DNA of 64,000 nt, taken from NCBI GenBank assembly GCA_036386515.1, contig DASVVO010000084.1, forward strand, positions 68,990 to 132,989, in the 5' to 3' direction. The position numbers and the translations under genes were made by a program. A model generated the notes under the pieces. It saw only the letters and a program-made list of their open reading frames with translations. It did no database searches and was not told the DNA's origin. The stretch comes from JAIVJZ01 sp036386515. GTDB lineage: Bacteria; Acidobacteriota; Blastocatellia; Pyrinomonadales; Pyrinomonadaceae. This document shows positions 35,704 through 46,827 of the stretch, one piece after another (positions within the stretch are counted from its first letter, which is position 1; each line of letters opens with the position of its first letter).

Positions 35704-38166
35704 CTATTCGTAGTGAAGCGCGATGATCGGGTCTACCTTCATCGCACGGCGCGCCGGGATGTAACTGGCGAGCAGCGCGACCCCGGCGAGCAGGAGCGAA
35801 AGGGAGACGAAGATGACGGGGTCGGTCGCGCTCACGCCGTAGAGCAGGCCGGAGATGAGCCGCGTCAACAGGAGCGCGGCCAACAGACCGACGCCGACGC
35901 CCGCCAAGGCCATGAGCATCGCCTGCCCCACCACCAATTTCAGAATATCACCGCGCGATGCGCCGAGCGCGATGCGGATGCCCATCTCGCGCGAACGCTG
36001 CGAAACCGTGTAGGCGATGACGCCGTAGATGCCGACCGTGGCGAGGATCATGGCGACGGCGGCGAAGAGGCCGAGCAGCAGCATGTTGAAACGCTGCGGC
36101 GCGACCGCCCGCGCGAACGTGTCGGCCATCGTCGAGATGTTCGTCACCGGCTGATCCTTATCCACCGCCTGAACTTCACGGCGCACGGCGGCGGCCAGAT
36201 TCGCCGGGTCGCCCGCGGCGCGAATGGTGAGCGTCATGTCGAGCCAGCCGCTCTGTTCGTAAGAGACGTACATCATCGGGCGCGTCTCCGCGCTCAAGCC
36301 GGAATGCTTGACGCTCCCCACCACCCCGACCACGGTGAGGAACGAATGAGACGTGCGCGAGCCGTCTTCGTCAATGCGCTTGCCGAGCGAGTCTTCGCCG
36401 GGAAAGAAGCGGCGGGCGAAAGCCTCGTCGATGATCATGACGCCGGGCGCATCCCGGCGGTCGCGTTCGTCGAAATGGCGGCCGCGCAGGAGCGGTATCC
36501 GCATCGCGCGGAAATAATCGGGCGCGATGATGCGGAAGTCGGCCGATTGCGTCAGCCCGGCCACGGGCGCGGGGCGACCCTCGATGGAAAAGCCGTCGAT
36601 CTCCTCCGCGCCCGTCAGCGGCAGGTGCGACACCGCGCCGACCGCTTCCGCGCCCGGCAATCTTTGCACGCGCGCGATCAGTTGGCGGTAAAAATCCGCG
36701 ATCCGCATGTCGTCCGCGTACTTCTGTTCGGGCAAGCCGATCTCGACCGTCAAGAGGTTGTCGGGCACGAAGCCGGGCTGCACGTTCTGCAAGCTGACGA
36801 AACTCTTGAGCAGCAGTCCCGCGCTGATCAGCAGGACGAGTGCGAGCGCGACCTCCGAGACGACGAGCAGGCTGCGCGCACGCACGCGGCGCGGACTGCC
36901 GCTCGCGCCCCGCCCGCCCTCTTTCAAAGCCTCGTTGAAATCCGGGCGCGAGCTTTGCAGCGCGGGAATGAGACCGAAGACGATGCCCGTCAGCAGCGAG
37001 ACGAGGAACGTGTAGCCGAGCACGCGATTGTCAATGCCGATTTCGGCGGGGCGCGGGAGGTGGCCGGGACTGAGGGCGACCAGCAGGTCGATGCCCCACA
37101 TCGCCAGCCAGACGCCGAGCAGGCCGCCGCTGAGGGAGAGCAGCACGCTCTCAGTCAGCAGTTGGCGCACAACGCGCCCGCGGGTTGCGCCGAGCGCGTG
37201 ACGGATGGCGATCTCTTTCTGCCGCGCCGTGGCGCGCGCCAGCAGCAGGTTGGCGACGTTGGCGCACGCGATCAAGAGCACGAAGCCGACGGCCGCCAGC
37301 AGGATCAGGATCGCGGGTCGGCTCTGACCCACCACTTGCTCGTGCAGCGAGATGACGGCCACGCGCCAGTCTTTATTATCCTCCGGGTGCTGCGCCTCAA
37401 GCTGCCGCGCGAGATTGTCCAACTGCGCCTGCGCCTGCGCGATGGTCGCGCCCTCCTTGAGACGCCCGACGACCGCGATATGATGGCTGCCACGATTCTG
37501 CGTCTCTTCGTCGGTCAGCGCGTAGGGCGTCCAGAGATCGGTCTTCGCGCTGAAGTCGAAGAAGGCGGGCAACCCCATGTCTTGCGGAAAGGAGACGCCC
37601 GCCGGCATGATGCCGACGATTGTGTAACTATCGCCGTCGAGCGTCAGAGGTGTGCCCAGAATTGACGGGTCTGAGCCGAAGCGACGCTGCCATAAACCGT
37701 GGCTGATGACGACGACGCGGCTCGCGCCCGTCCGCTCGTCTTCAGGCAGAAAGACGCGCCCCGCCAATGGCTGCACGCGCAGCAGCGAGAAGAGGTTGGC
37801 CGACGCCTTGACGCCCGTGAGCCGCTGCGGTTCGACGCCGCCCGTCAGCGCGACGTTCCAGGAATCGAGCGCGGCCATCCCCTCGAAGAGATCGGTCTGG
37901 CGTCGCCAGTCGGAGAAGTTGGCGGTCGAGCCGGGCAGATGATCGTAGCCGAGTTGCTTGCCGAACGGGTGCGTCTCCCAGAGCAACACGAGTTGTTCCG
38001 GCCGCTCGAACGGAAGCGGGCGCAAGAGCACCGTGTTGACGACGCTGAAGATGGCCGTGTTCGCCCCGATCCCTAAAGCGAGCACGAGCACCGTCACCAG
38101 CGTGAACCCCGGACTCTTCCTGAGCATCCGCAGGCCGTAGCGCAAATCATGTAACAGCGTCCGCAA
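35704..38166 (-). CDS. MacB/FtsX-type permease, ADOP family (copy 1)
   Basis: 820 residues. The N-terminus (LRYGLRMLRKSPGFTLVTVLVLALGIGANTAIFSV) contains the first membrane helix and the LxKSPGF and GIGANTAIFSVVN signatures shared by all four copies. A periplasmic core of about 200 residues follows, then three helices (ILLAAVGFVLLIACANVANLLLARA and two more), a second periplasmic core, and the C-terminal FtsX triple helix ending YIPARRAMKVDPIIALHYE. This two-FtsX-domain architecture of about 810 residues is the acidobacterial duplicated orphan permease type. It is a type VII ABC system component that works by conformational coupling, not by a pore. It is separated from copy 2 by only 9 bases. 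Confidence 0.9.
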   Translation of the reverse strand: MRTLLHDLRYGLRMLRKSPGFTLVTVLVLALGIGANTAIFSVVNTVLLRPLPFERPEQLVLLWETHPFGKQLGYDHLPGSTANFSDWRRQTDLFEGMAALDSWNVALTGGVEPQRLTGVKASANLFSLLRVQPLAGRVFLPEDERTGASRVVVISHGLWQRRFGSDPSILGTPLTLDGDSYTIVGIMPAGVSFPQDMGLPAFFDFSAKTDLWTPYALTDEETQNRGSHHIAVVGRLKEGATIAQAQAQLDNLARQLEAQHPEDNKDWRVAVISLHEQVVGQSRPAILILLAAVGFVLLIACANVANLLLARATARQKEIAIRHALGATRGRVVRQLLTESVLLSLSGGLLGVWLAMWGIDLLVALSPGHLPRPAEIGIDNRVLGYTFLVSLLTGIVFGLIPALQSSRPDFNEALKEGGRGASGSPRRVRARSLLVVSEVALALVLLISAGLLLKSFVSLQNVQPGFVPDNLLTVEIGLPEQKYADDMRIADFYRQLIARVQRLPGAEAVGAVSHLPLTGAEEIDGFSIEGRPAPVAGLTQSADFRIIAPDYFRAMRIPLLRGRHFDERDRRDAPGVMIIDEAFARRFFPGEDSLGKRIDEDGSRTSHSFLTVVGVVGSVKHSGLSAETRPMMYVSYEQSGWLDMTLTIRAAGDPANLAAAVRREVQAVDKDQPVTNISTMADTFARAVAPQRFNMLLLGLFAAVAMILATVGIYGVIAYTVSQRSREMGIRIALGASRGDILKLVVGQAMLMALAGVGVGLLAALLLTRLISGLLYGVSATDPVIFVSLSLLLAGVALLASYIPARRAMKVDPIIALHYE

Positions 38167-38175
38167 CGTCTACTC

Positions 38176-40614
38176 CTATTCGTATCGCAAAGCCACCATC
38201 GGATCGACTTTGGTGGCGCGGCGCGCGGGGATGTAGCAGGCGAGCAGGACAACCGCCGTCAGCAACGCCGAGACCCCGGCGAACGTGACGAGGTCGGTCG
38301 AGCGCACATCGTAGAGCAGGCTCGACAGCAGCCGCGTGAGCGTGAACGCGGCGACGAGGCCGCTCCCCACGCCCAGCACGGCGAGCCATAGTCCCTGCCT
38401 CAAGACCATCCTGAACACATCGAGAGGACGCGCGCCGAGAGCCATGCGGATGCCGATCTCGTGCGTCCGCTGCGTCACCATGTAAGAGACGACGCCGTAG
38501 ATGCCGACCGTGGCGAGGATCATGGCGACCACGGCGAGAATCGTGATGAGCAGCATGTTGAAGCGCGGGCGGGCGATGGAATCGTTGACCACCTGTTCGA
38601 CGGTGCGCGCGTTGTAGAGGGGCTGCTGGCGGTCGAGCGCGCGGATTTGGCCGCGCAGCGCGTCGAGCATGTTGAGCGGCGCGCCCGCCGTGCGGACGAT
38701 GACGGTCAGGGCGCGGCGCGGCGTCTGCAAGTAGGAGCGATACACCTGCGCGTAAGGTTCTTCGTCCAGACCGCTCTGGCGCACGTCGCCCACGACGCCG
38801 ACCACGTTCAACCATTGCACGTCGGCTGCCTGCGGGTCGCCGAAAGTGATCCGCTTGCCGACCGGGTCTTCGCCGGGAAAGTATTTGCGCGCCAGCGTCT
38901 CGCTGACGAGAACGGCGCGCGGGGCTTCCTGGTTGTCGCGCCGGTCGAGCAGGCGTCCGCTCCGCAGCGGTATCTGGAGCGTGCGGAAATAATCGGGGCT
39001 GATCGTGCGCGTCTCGGCGTCGGGGACGCGTTCGGTGTTCGCCCTCGCGCGTCCTTCGACGGAGAAGGCGAGCACGTCGCCGCCGCCGCCGAGCGGCAGC
39101 GTGCTGGTCACGGCCGCCCCCTGCACGCCGGGCTGTTGGGATAGTTGTTGGAGCAGTTGATCGTAGAAATTGACGACCTGTTGATTCTCGGCATACTTCG
39201 AGGTCGGCAGCACGAGTTCGGCGGCGAGCAGGTTCTCCGGGTTGAAGCCGGGTTTCACGTCCTGCAAGCGCAGGAAGCTCTTGATCAGGAGACCCGCGCC
39301 GACGAGCAAAACGAGCGAGAGCGCGATCTCGGCGACCGCGAGCGCATTACGCAGGCGGCGTCCGCGCCCGCCCTCGCTCGAACTGCGGCCGCTCTCTTTC
39401 AACATCTCGTTCAGATTGGGGTTTGAGACGGTGAGAGCCGGAGCGAGACCGAAGACGATGCCGGTGACGAGCGATATGCCGAGCGTGAAGAGAAGGACTT
39501 GACGGTCGATGCCGACTGATTCGAGCCGTGGGATGTTGCCGGGGCTGATGGCGAGCAACGCGTCGATGCCCCAGAAGGCGACGAGCAGGCCGAGCGCGCC
39601 GCCGAGCAGCGAGAGCGCGACGCTCTCCGTTAAGAGTTGGCGCACGATGCGTCCGCGCCCTGCGCCGAGCGCGGTGCGGATGGCGATCTCTTTGAGCCGC
39701 GTGCTGGAGCGCGCGAGCAACAGGTTGGCGACGTTGGCGCAGGCGATGAGCAGCAGGAAGCCGACCGCGCCGAGCAACATCAACAACGCGGGTCGCACGT
39801 CGCCGGTGAACCGCTGGTGCAACGGCTCGACGATCACGCCCCACGCCGAGTTCGTCTCGGGATACTGTTGTTCGAGCCGCGCGGCGATAGTCGTCATCTC
39901 CGCGCTCGCCTGCTCGACGCTGACGCCCGTCTTGAGCCGCGCGATCACGCTCAGGAAATCGCCGCGCCGCGAATTCCGCATGCCTTCGCTCACCGGCAGC
40001 GACAGCCACATTTCCACCCGGCGGCGCGCCTCCGGGTTCGGGTGCTGGAAGTTTGGCGGCATCACGCCGACCACCGTGTACTGGGCGTTGTTCACGCCGA
40101 TCTGACGGCCGACGATCTGCGCGTCGCTGCCGAACTGCCGCTGCCACAGACCATGGCTCAGGATGACGACGCGGTGCTTGCCTTCCTCGTTCTCCTCCGG
40201 CAGAAACTTGCGACCGAGCATCGGCTCGACACCTAAGACCGTGAAGAAATCGCCGAGGACGGCCGCGCCCGGCAGCCGCTCGGGTTCGCCGTCGTTGCCC
40301 GTCAGGCTCGCCGTCGTGTTGGTGAAACCGGCCACGGCTTCAAAGTTTTGATTCTGTTGTCGCCAGTCGTCGAAGTTGGGATAGGAGGCCACTTCCTTCG
40401 GGATGTCGTTGCGCGGGCTGGTTTCCCACAGCCAGACCAGACGGTCGGGCGCATGGTAAGGCAGCGGGCGCAGGAGCACCGTGTTGACGACGCTGAAGAT
40501 GGCCGTGTTCGCCCCGATTCCGAGAGCCAACGCGAGCACCGCGACATAGGTAAAGCCCGGACTCTTCCACAACGTGCGCAGCCCGTAGCGCAAATCTTGC
40601 CAGATTGTTCCCAT
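38176..40614 (-). CDS. MacB/FtsX-type permease, ADOP family (copy 2)
   Basis: 812 residues with the same plan as its neighbours: N-terminal helix after LRTLWKSPGF, GIGANTAIFSVVNTVLLRP, periplasmic core with the GHGLWQRQFGSD-type block, three central helices, DVKPGFNPENLL and a second core. The FtsX triple helix ends IPARRATKVDPMVALRYE. Divergence from the other copies lies mainly in the periplasmic cores, which suggests that each recognises a different partner. The relic of a fifth copy lies 108 bases upstream of its start. Confidence 0.9.
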   Translation of the reverse strand: MGTIWQDLRYGLRTLWKSPGFTYVAVLALALGIGANTAIFSVVNTVLLRPLPYHAPDRLVWLWETSPRNDIPKEVASYPNFDDWRQQNQNFEAVAGFTNTTASLTGNDGEPERLPGAAVLGDFFTVLGVEPMLGRKFLPEENEEGKHRVVILSHGLWQRQFGSDAQIVGRQIGVNNAQYTVVGVMPPNFQHPNPEARRRVEMWLSLPVSEGMRNSRRGDFLSVIARLKTGVSVEQASAEMTTIAARLEQQYPETNSAWGVIVEPLHQRFTGDVRPALLMLLGAVGFLLLIACANVANLLLARSSTRLKEIAIRTALGAGRGRIVRQLLTESVALSLLGGALGLLVAFWGIDALLAISPGNIPRLESVGIDRQVLLFTLGISLVTGIVFGLAPALTVSNPNLNEMLKESGRSSSEGGRGRRLRNALAVAEIALSLVLLVGAGLLIKSFLRLQDVKPGFNPENLLAAELVLPTSKYAENQQVVNFYDQLLQQLSQQPGVQGAAVTSTLPLGGGGDVLAFSVEGRARANTERVPDAETRTISPDYFRTLQIPLRSGRLLDRRDNQEAPRAVLVSETLARKYFPGEDPVGKRITFGDPQAADVQWLNVVGVVGDVRQSGLDEEPYAQVYRSYLQTPRRALTVIVRTAGAPLNMLDALRGQIRALDRQQPLYNARTVEQVVNDSIARPRFNMLLITILAVVAMILATVGIYGVVSYMVTQRTHEIGIRMALGARPLDVFRMVLRQGLWLAVLGVGSGLVAAFTLTRLLSSLLYDVRSTDLVTFAGVSALLTAVVLLACYIPARRATKVDPMVALRYE

Positions 40615-40722
40615 GTTAACCTCTGATGATTGCAGGATGCGGAAGGCGTTTGCGCGGAGGCGACGACCGGAACCCGCCGGTTCGATCCGCTATTCCGCAA
40701 ACGGCAAGCCGCCGGTTGTCAT

Positions 40723-40952
40723 TCATTCGTATCTGAGCGCGACCATCGAATCGACTTTCGTGGCGCGGCGCGCGGGGATGTAGTTCGCGGCGAAGAATTG
40801 TAGGGCTTGAGCAGGAGCGCGTTGAATGCGCTGAAGATCGTCGTGTTCGCCCCGCTGCCTAAAGCCAGCGCGACGACCGCCACCGCGGTGAACCCCGAAT
40901 GCTTCCACAATATTCACAGCGCGTAGCGCAAATCCCGCACAACCGTTCCCAT
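40723..40952 (-). pseudogene. Relic of a fifth ADOP permease with its middle deleted
   Basis: The minus strand reads the start of an ADOP permease from the ATG at 40952: MGTVVRDLRYAL, then an in-frame TGA where the others have Arg, then ILWKHSGFTAVAVVALALG, GANTTIFSAFNALLLKP. After this it jumps within a few bases to the last 22 residues of such a permease, FAANYIPARRATKVDSMVALRYE, but in another frame. About 2.2 kb between N- and C-terminal ends is missing. The Arg-to-stop change, the frameshift and the deletion make it non-functional as a permease. The ending is closest to copies 2 and 3. The remnant still sits in the right orientation within the array. Confidence 0.85.
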
Positions 40953-41013
40953 TTCCAAACTCCCCGAAAACGACCGAGGCCGAGAGCGATCAACCATCGC
41001 CGGCGCGCGTCGC

Positions 41014-43449
41014 CTACTCGTATCTGAGCGCGATCATGGGGTCAACCCTCGTCGCCTTGCGCGCCGGAATCAGGCAGGCCAGCAGGGCGACCGAGGCGAG
41101 CAGGAGAGAGACGCCGCCATAGGTGAGCGGGTCGGTGGCCGACACGCCGTAGAGCAAACTCGACATCAGGCGCGTCAGGGCGAACGCTCCGGCGAGACCG
41201 AGCGCGACGCCGATGAAGGCCAGTTTCATGCCCTGCGAAACGACCATCCTGAGCACGTCGCGCCGACCCGCGCCGAGAGCCATGCGGATGCCGATCTCGT
41301 GCGTGCGCTGCGTCACGGAGTAGGCCATCACGCCGTAGATGCCGATGGCGGCGAGCAGCATCGCTGCGGCGGCGAAGACGGCGAGCAGCCACGTCGCAAA
41401 CTTCTGCGGCGCGACCGTGGCGGCGACGATCTGTTCCATCGTGCCGACGTTCGAGATCGGTTGATCCTTGTCCATCTGCAACACTTCGTTGCGGATGGCG
41501 GGAGCCAAACTCGTCGGGTCGCCCTTGGTTTTGACGGCGAGCCACAGGCTGCGGTTCGCGGCCGCGAACGACTCGGCCGGCACCTGCCGGTAAGGCGTGT
41601 AAATCTCGACGCGCCCTTCTTCATCCGCCCCGTAGTGCTTCATGTGCTTGAAGACGCCGACGATGGTGCGCAAAGCAGCGCGGTCGCCGCCGATGCGCAG
41701 ACGCTTGCCGATCGGGTCTGCGTTGGGAGAGAAGCGGGCGACAAACATTTCGTCCACCATCACGACGAGCGGCGCATCCTTCGTATCCTGCTCGGAGAGG
41801 TAGCGACCGCTGACGAGCGGGATGCTCATCGCCTTGAAGTAGCCTGGTTCGGCGTAGAGATTGACGGCCACCGTCACTTCTCGCGGGTTCGTCGTTTCCT
41901 GCCCCTCCAGCATCACGCCGGATTCGATGCCGCCGTTCATCGGCAAGCCGCGCGTCAGCCCCGCGCTCTCGACGCCGGGCAGCGCGCGCACGCGCCGCAG
42001 CAGTTCGTCCCAAAAATTCTCGACCTGCCCGTTCTCTTTGTAGCGCGCTTCGGGCAGCGGCACGCGCAACGTCAAAACGTTCTCCGGGTCGAAGCCGAGG
42101 TCGGTCTGCTGCAAGCGCATGAAACTCTTGATGAGCAGCCCCGCGCTGACGAGCAGCAAGAGCGAGAGCGCGACCTCTGAGACGACGAGCAGGTTGCGCA
42201 CGCGCTGGCGACCCACGCCCGCCGAGGTGCGTCCGCCGTCTTTCAACGTCTCGTTCAAATTCGACTTGGAGGCTTGGAGCGCGGGCGCGAGGCCGAACAG
42301 CAAGCCCGTCAGGATGGAGACGCCGAGCGTGAAGACGAGCACGGGCGCGTCCAGCCCGATCCCGGCGACGATCAAGCGCGGCACGTCTTCAGGGAGCGCG
42401 GCCAGGAGCGCGTCGATGCCCCACATGGCGAAGAGGAGGCCGAGCGCGCCGCCCATCACCGAGAGCAGCAAACTTTCGGTGAGCAACTGCCGGATGATAC
42501 GCATGCGGCCTGCGCCGAGCGCGGTGCGAATCGCGATCTCTTTCGAGCGCGAGGCGGCGCGGGCGAGCAGCAGGTTGGCGACGTTGGCACACGCGATCAG
42601 GAGCACGAAGCCGACGGCCGCGAGCAGGATCAGGAGCGCGGGGCGAATGTCTTCCACGGCGCGCGCTTGCAGCGAATCCAAGACCGCGCTGTTCCCGCCG
42701 TTGGAATGGGGGTATTGCTTCGCGAGGCGTTCGGCGATGGCTTTGATCTCGGTGCGCGCCTGCTCCACCGAGACGTTCGGCTTGAGCAGGCCGAGCACGT
42801 AGATGCCGGGATGGTTGCCGCGCTCCGCCATGTTCGCCTGATCGGAGCGCAGGCCGATGGGGACGAACACGTCCACCGGCGACTGCCATTCGAACGTCTG
42901 CGGCAAGACGCCGATGACGGTAAAACTCTCGTTGCTCAGTTGGATCGGTTTGTTGAGGATCGAGGGGTCTGCGCCGAGTCGCCGCTGCCAGAAGCCGTGG
43001 CTGATGAGCGCGACGGGGTTGCCGCCCGGCTTGTCTTCGTCGGGCGAGAAGTTGCGCCCGAGCGCGGGCGTCACGCCGAGCACGTTGAAGAAGGCGGCCG
43101 ACACTTGCCGTCCATCGAGTCGTTCGGGTTCGCCCACGCCCGTCAACACATAATTCGCGCTGCGGAAGGCGGCGATCTGCTCCATCGTCTGCTGCTGCTC
43201 GCGCCAGTCGATAAAATTGGGGTAGGAGACGGACATCTCCGGCACCTGCTGCGCCCACTCGCCAATGAAGACGATGCGCTCGCCGTTCGGATACGGCAGC
43301 GGGCGCAGGAGCACCGTGTTGACGACGCTGAAGATCGCCGTGTTCGCCCCAATCCCGAGAGCCAACGCGAGCACCGTGACGAGCGTGAACCCCGGACTCT
43401 TCCAGAGCATCCGAAAACCGTAGCGGAGGTCTTGCGCGAATGTATTCAT
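41014..43449 (-). CDS. MacB/FtsX-type permease, ADOP family (copy 3)
   Basis: 811 residues: LRYGFRMLWKSPGF, GIGANTAIFSVVNTVLLRPLPY, a first periplasmic core with SYPNFIDWREQ and FWQRRLGADP blocks, the three central helices with VLLIACANVANLLLARA, a second core and the C-terminal FtsX triple helix ending IPARKATRVDPMIALRYE. No ATP-binding motifs. It lies between the pseudogene and copy 4; 79 bases upstream contain a 10-bp hairpin. Substrate unknown. Confidence 0.9.
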   Translation of the reverse strand: MNTFAQDLRYGFRMLWKSPGFTLVTVLALALGIGANTAIFSVVNTVLLRPLPYPNGERIVFIGEWAQQVPEMSVSYPNFIDWREQQQTMEQIAAFRSANYVLTGVGEPERLDGRQVSAAFFNVLGVTPALGRNFSPDEDKPGGNPVALISHGFWQRRLGADPSILNKPIQLSNESFTVIGVLPQTFEWQSPVDVFVPIGLRSDQANMAERGNHPGIYVLGLLKPNVSVEQARTEIKAIAERLAKQYPHSNGGNSAVLDSLQARAVEDIRPALLILLAAVGFVLLIACANVANLLLARAASRSKEIAIRTALGAGRMRIIRQLLTESLLLSVMGGALGLLFAMWGIDALLAALPEDVPRLIVAGIGLDAPVLVFTLGVSILTGLLFGLAPALQASKSNLNETLKDGGRTSAGVGRQRVRNLLVVSEVALSLLLLVSAGLLIKSFMRLQQTDLGFDPENVLTLRVPLPEARYKENGQVENFWDELLRRVRALPGVESAGLTRGLPMNGGIESGVMLEGQETTNPREVTVAVNLYAEPGYFKAMSIPLVSGRYLSEQDTKDAPLVVMVDEMFVARFSPNADPIGKRLRIGGDRAALRTIVGVFKHMKHYGADEEGRVEIYTPYRQVPAESFAAANRSLWLAVKTKGDPTSLAPAIRNEVLQMDKDQPISNVGTMEQIVAATVAPQKFATWLLAVFAAAAMLLAAIGIYGVMAYSVTQRTHEIGIRMALGAGRRDVLRMVVSQGMKLAFIGVALGLAGAFALTRLMSSLLYGVSATDPLTYGGVSLLLASVALLACLIPARKATRVDPMIALRYE

Positions 43450-43479
43450 GGAAACACCTCGACCGATTGCGGAACCAGG

Positions 43480-43508
43480 GATTGATTCAGTGATTCAGTG
43501 AATCAATC
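43480..43508 (-). repeat. 10-bp inverted repeat between permease copies 4 and 3
   Basis: GATTGATTCA (43480-43489) and TGAATCAATC (43499-43508) form a perfect 10-bp stem; the loop itself repeats GATTCAG. It lies in the short gap between two permease genes and may tune their relative expression. Confidence 0.5.
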
Positions 43509-43528
43509 CTCTGTTCCGACAGCACTTG

Positions 43529-45975
43529 TCATTCATTTCGCAACGCCACCATCGGATCGACCTTCATCGCGCGCCGCGTCGGGATGTAGCAGGCGAGCAG
43601 CGCGATGGCGGTCAGCAGCAGCGAGAGGCCGCCGAAGGTGATGGGGTCGGTTGCGCTGACGCCGAACAACAGGCTCGACATCACGCGGGTTAAAGCGAAC
43701 GAGGCGGTCAGGCCGAGCGCGATCCCGACGAGGGTGAGAACGAAGCCGCGCCCGAGAATCAACTTGAGCACGTCGCGCGTTTGCGCGCCGAGCGCGATGC
43801 GAATGCCGAGTTCGTGCGTGCGCTGCGTCACGGAATACGACATCACGCCGTAGATGCCGATAGCGGCGAGGACGAGCGCGAGCGCGGCGAAGATGCTGAG
43901 CAGGAGAGTTCCGAAGCGGCTGCGCGCCGTCAACTCGTTGATCCAACTTTGCATCGTCCGCACATCGGCGACGGGCTGGTCTTTGTCGATGGACTGAATC
44001 TCCCGGCGCGCGGCGGCGGCCAGGTTCATCGGGTCGCCGTTCGTGCGGACGACCATCGTCATCTCGGAATAGACGAGTTGCGGATGCGTCCAGTAGACCA
44101 TCGGGAAGGGCGCGCCTTCCAGCGTTTTGTATTTCGCGTCGGCCACCACGCCGACGATCTCCATCGGTTGCGGGTCGGGCATCATTTGCACCTTGAGGTG
44201 CTGACCGAGGGGATTTTGGCCGGGGAAATGTTGCCGCGCCATCGTCTCGTTGATGATGATGGTGCGACGGTCTTCCCTCGCCTCCTGTTCCGTGAACCCG
44301 CGCCCGCTGAGCACCGGAATCCCAATGGTCTGAAAATAGTTTTCATCCGTGACGCGAACGTCGGTCGAGAGTTCTTCGCCCGGCGGCGGCGCGGGACGCC
44401 CCTCGATCCAGAAAGAGGTGCGCGCGCCGAGATTGCCGCCGAACGGCAACGCGCTCACCGCACCCACCGAACGCACATCGGGCAAGGCTCTCAGCCGTTC
44501 CAGAATCTGCCGGTGGAAGGCCACCACCTGATTGTCCTCCGGATATTTTGAGGCCGGAACCGTCACGCGCAGCGTCAGCAGGTTGTCGGTCTTGAAGCCG
44601 GGGTCAACCGCTTGCAGGCGGAGGAAACTCTTGATCATCAAGGTGGAGCCGATGAGCAGCACCAGCGCGAGCGCAACCTGCGCCACGACGAACCCGCTGC
44701 TCAAGCGGCGACTGCGACGGCTGCCCATGTTGCTCTTGCCCGTCTCTTTGAGCGACTCGTTCAGATTCACACGCGTCACTTCGAGCGCGGGCGCGAGGCC
44801 GAACACGATGCCGGTCAGGAGCGAAACCAGAAAGGTGAAAGCGAGCACGGGCAGACTGAGGCCGATATTCTCCGTGCCGAGCAGGTTGGGCGGACTGAGC
44901 GCGACGAGCGCGTCAACGCCCCACAGCGCGATGATCAAACCGAGCGCGCCGCCCATCACAGACAGCAGCACGCTCTCGGTGAGCAACTGCCGCACCATGC
45001 GCCAGCGTCCCGCGCCGAGCGCGGTGCGGATGGAGAACTCGCTCTGGCGGCTCGCCGCGCGTGCCAGCATGAGGTTCGCCACGTTGGCGCAGGCGATGAG
45101 CAGCACGAAGCCCACCGCGCCGAGCAGCACGTAGAGCGCGGTCTTGATCTCACCCGCCAGTTGCTCGCGCACGGGCACGACGTGGATGCCCATGTTGGTG
45201 TTGAAGCGCGGATGTTGTTGTTCGAGACGGCCGGCGATGGTGGACATCTCCGCTTGCGCCTGTTCGGGCGTGACGCCCGGCTTGAGCCGCCCGGCCACGG
45301 TGATGAAGCGTCCTCTCCCTTGGGTCGCGCCGTTCAAGACCGACGCGAAATTGGTCGGCGTCCATATCTCCGCGGACTTGCCGGTGCGCGAGCCTTCCTT
45401 CATGAACCATTTAAAACCCTGCGGCATCACGCCGAGGATGGTCACGCTCTGCCCGTTGAGGCTGATTTTTTTACCGACGATGTCGGCCGCGCCGCCGAAG
45501 CGTCTTTGCCACAGGCCGTGGCCGATGACGATCACGTCGTCGCGCCCCGGCTCCCCCTCTTCCTTCGTATAGACGCGGCCGAGCGCGGCCTCCGTGCCGA
45601 GCATGGTCAAAAGATTGCCGCTCGTCACCTGCGCCGGAATCTCTTCCGGGTTGCCTTCGCCCGTCAGGTTGAAGGCGGCATCGTAGAAGGCGGCCATCTC
45701 CTGAAAGCTGTTCGCCTGCTGCTGCCAGTCTAAAAAGTTAGCCAGCGAGGCGACGTTGTTGCGCCCTTCGCGCCCCCGGTTCTGCTCCCACACGACCATG
45801 AGTTGACCGGCGTCTCGATAGGGCAAGGGGCGCAGCAGCACCGCGTTGACGACGCTGAAGATGGCCGTGTTCGCACCGATTCCGAGAGCGAGCGCGGTGA
45901 GCGCGACGAGCGTAAACACCGGACTCTTCCACAAAGTGCGCAAGCCGTAACGAACGTCCTGCCGGAAGTTTCCCA

Positions 45976-45979
<4 letters not shown>
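43529..45979 (-). CDS. MacB/FtsX-type permease, ADOP family (copy 4, next to ATPase)
   Basis: 816 residues; start overlaps the stop of the ATPase gene by ATGA, so this copy is translationally coupled to it and is the most likely direct partner. N-terminus RYGLRTLWKSPVFTLVALTALALGIGANTAIFSVVNAVLLRP, first core with the SFQEMAAFYDAAFNLTGE block, three central helices, second core (DVRSVGAVSALPFGG) and FtsX triple helix ending PTRRAMKVDPMVALRNE. The last residues (RNE) differ from the HYE/RYE of the other copies. Confidence 0.9.
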
Positions 45980-46728
<749 letters not shown>

Positions 46729-46744
46729 GGTTTTTTGGATGACA

Positions 46745-46810
46745 GGCGACGGGTGACAGGCGACAAGATCAAACAGCGGTATTTCATCTTGTCACCTGTC
46801 ACCCGTCACC
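46745..46810. repeat. Near-perfect 25-bp inverted repeat upstream of the MacB-type ATPase
   Basis: Arms 46745-46769 and 46786-46810 (repeats of GTGACAGG and CACCCGTCAC) pair with two C/T mismatches; the core 17-bp stem is GTGACAGGCGACAAGAT with its partner. The loop is 16 bases. It separates the adaptor gene (stop 46828) from the ATPase start (46728) and could be a partial terminator or RNA-stability element. Confidence 0.55.
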
Positions 46811-46827
46811 CGTCACTAATCCTTTCT

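Noticed and set aside
35713..37665. Long plus-strand open frame (650 codons) opposite permease copy 1
   Set aside because: It mirrors the codon bias of the GC-rich permease gene, has no domain or ribosome site, and similar long antisense frames lie opposite most genes here.
40719..40917. Two short open frames read as small hypothetical genes
   Set aside because: They are pieces of the permease relic in two frames, not genes.
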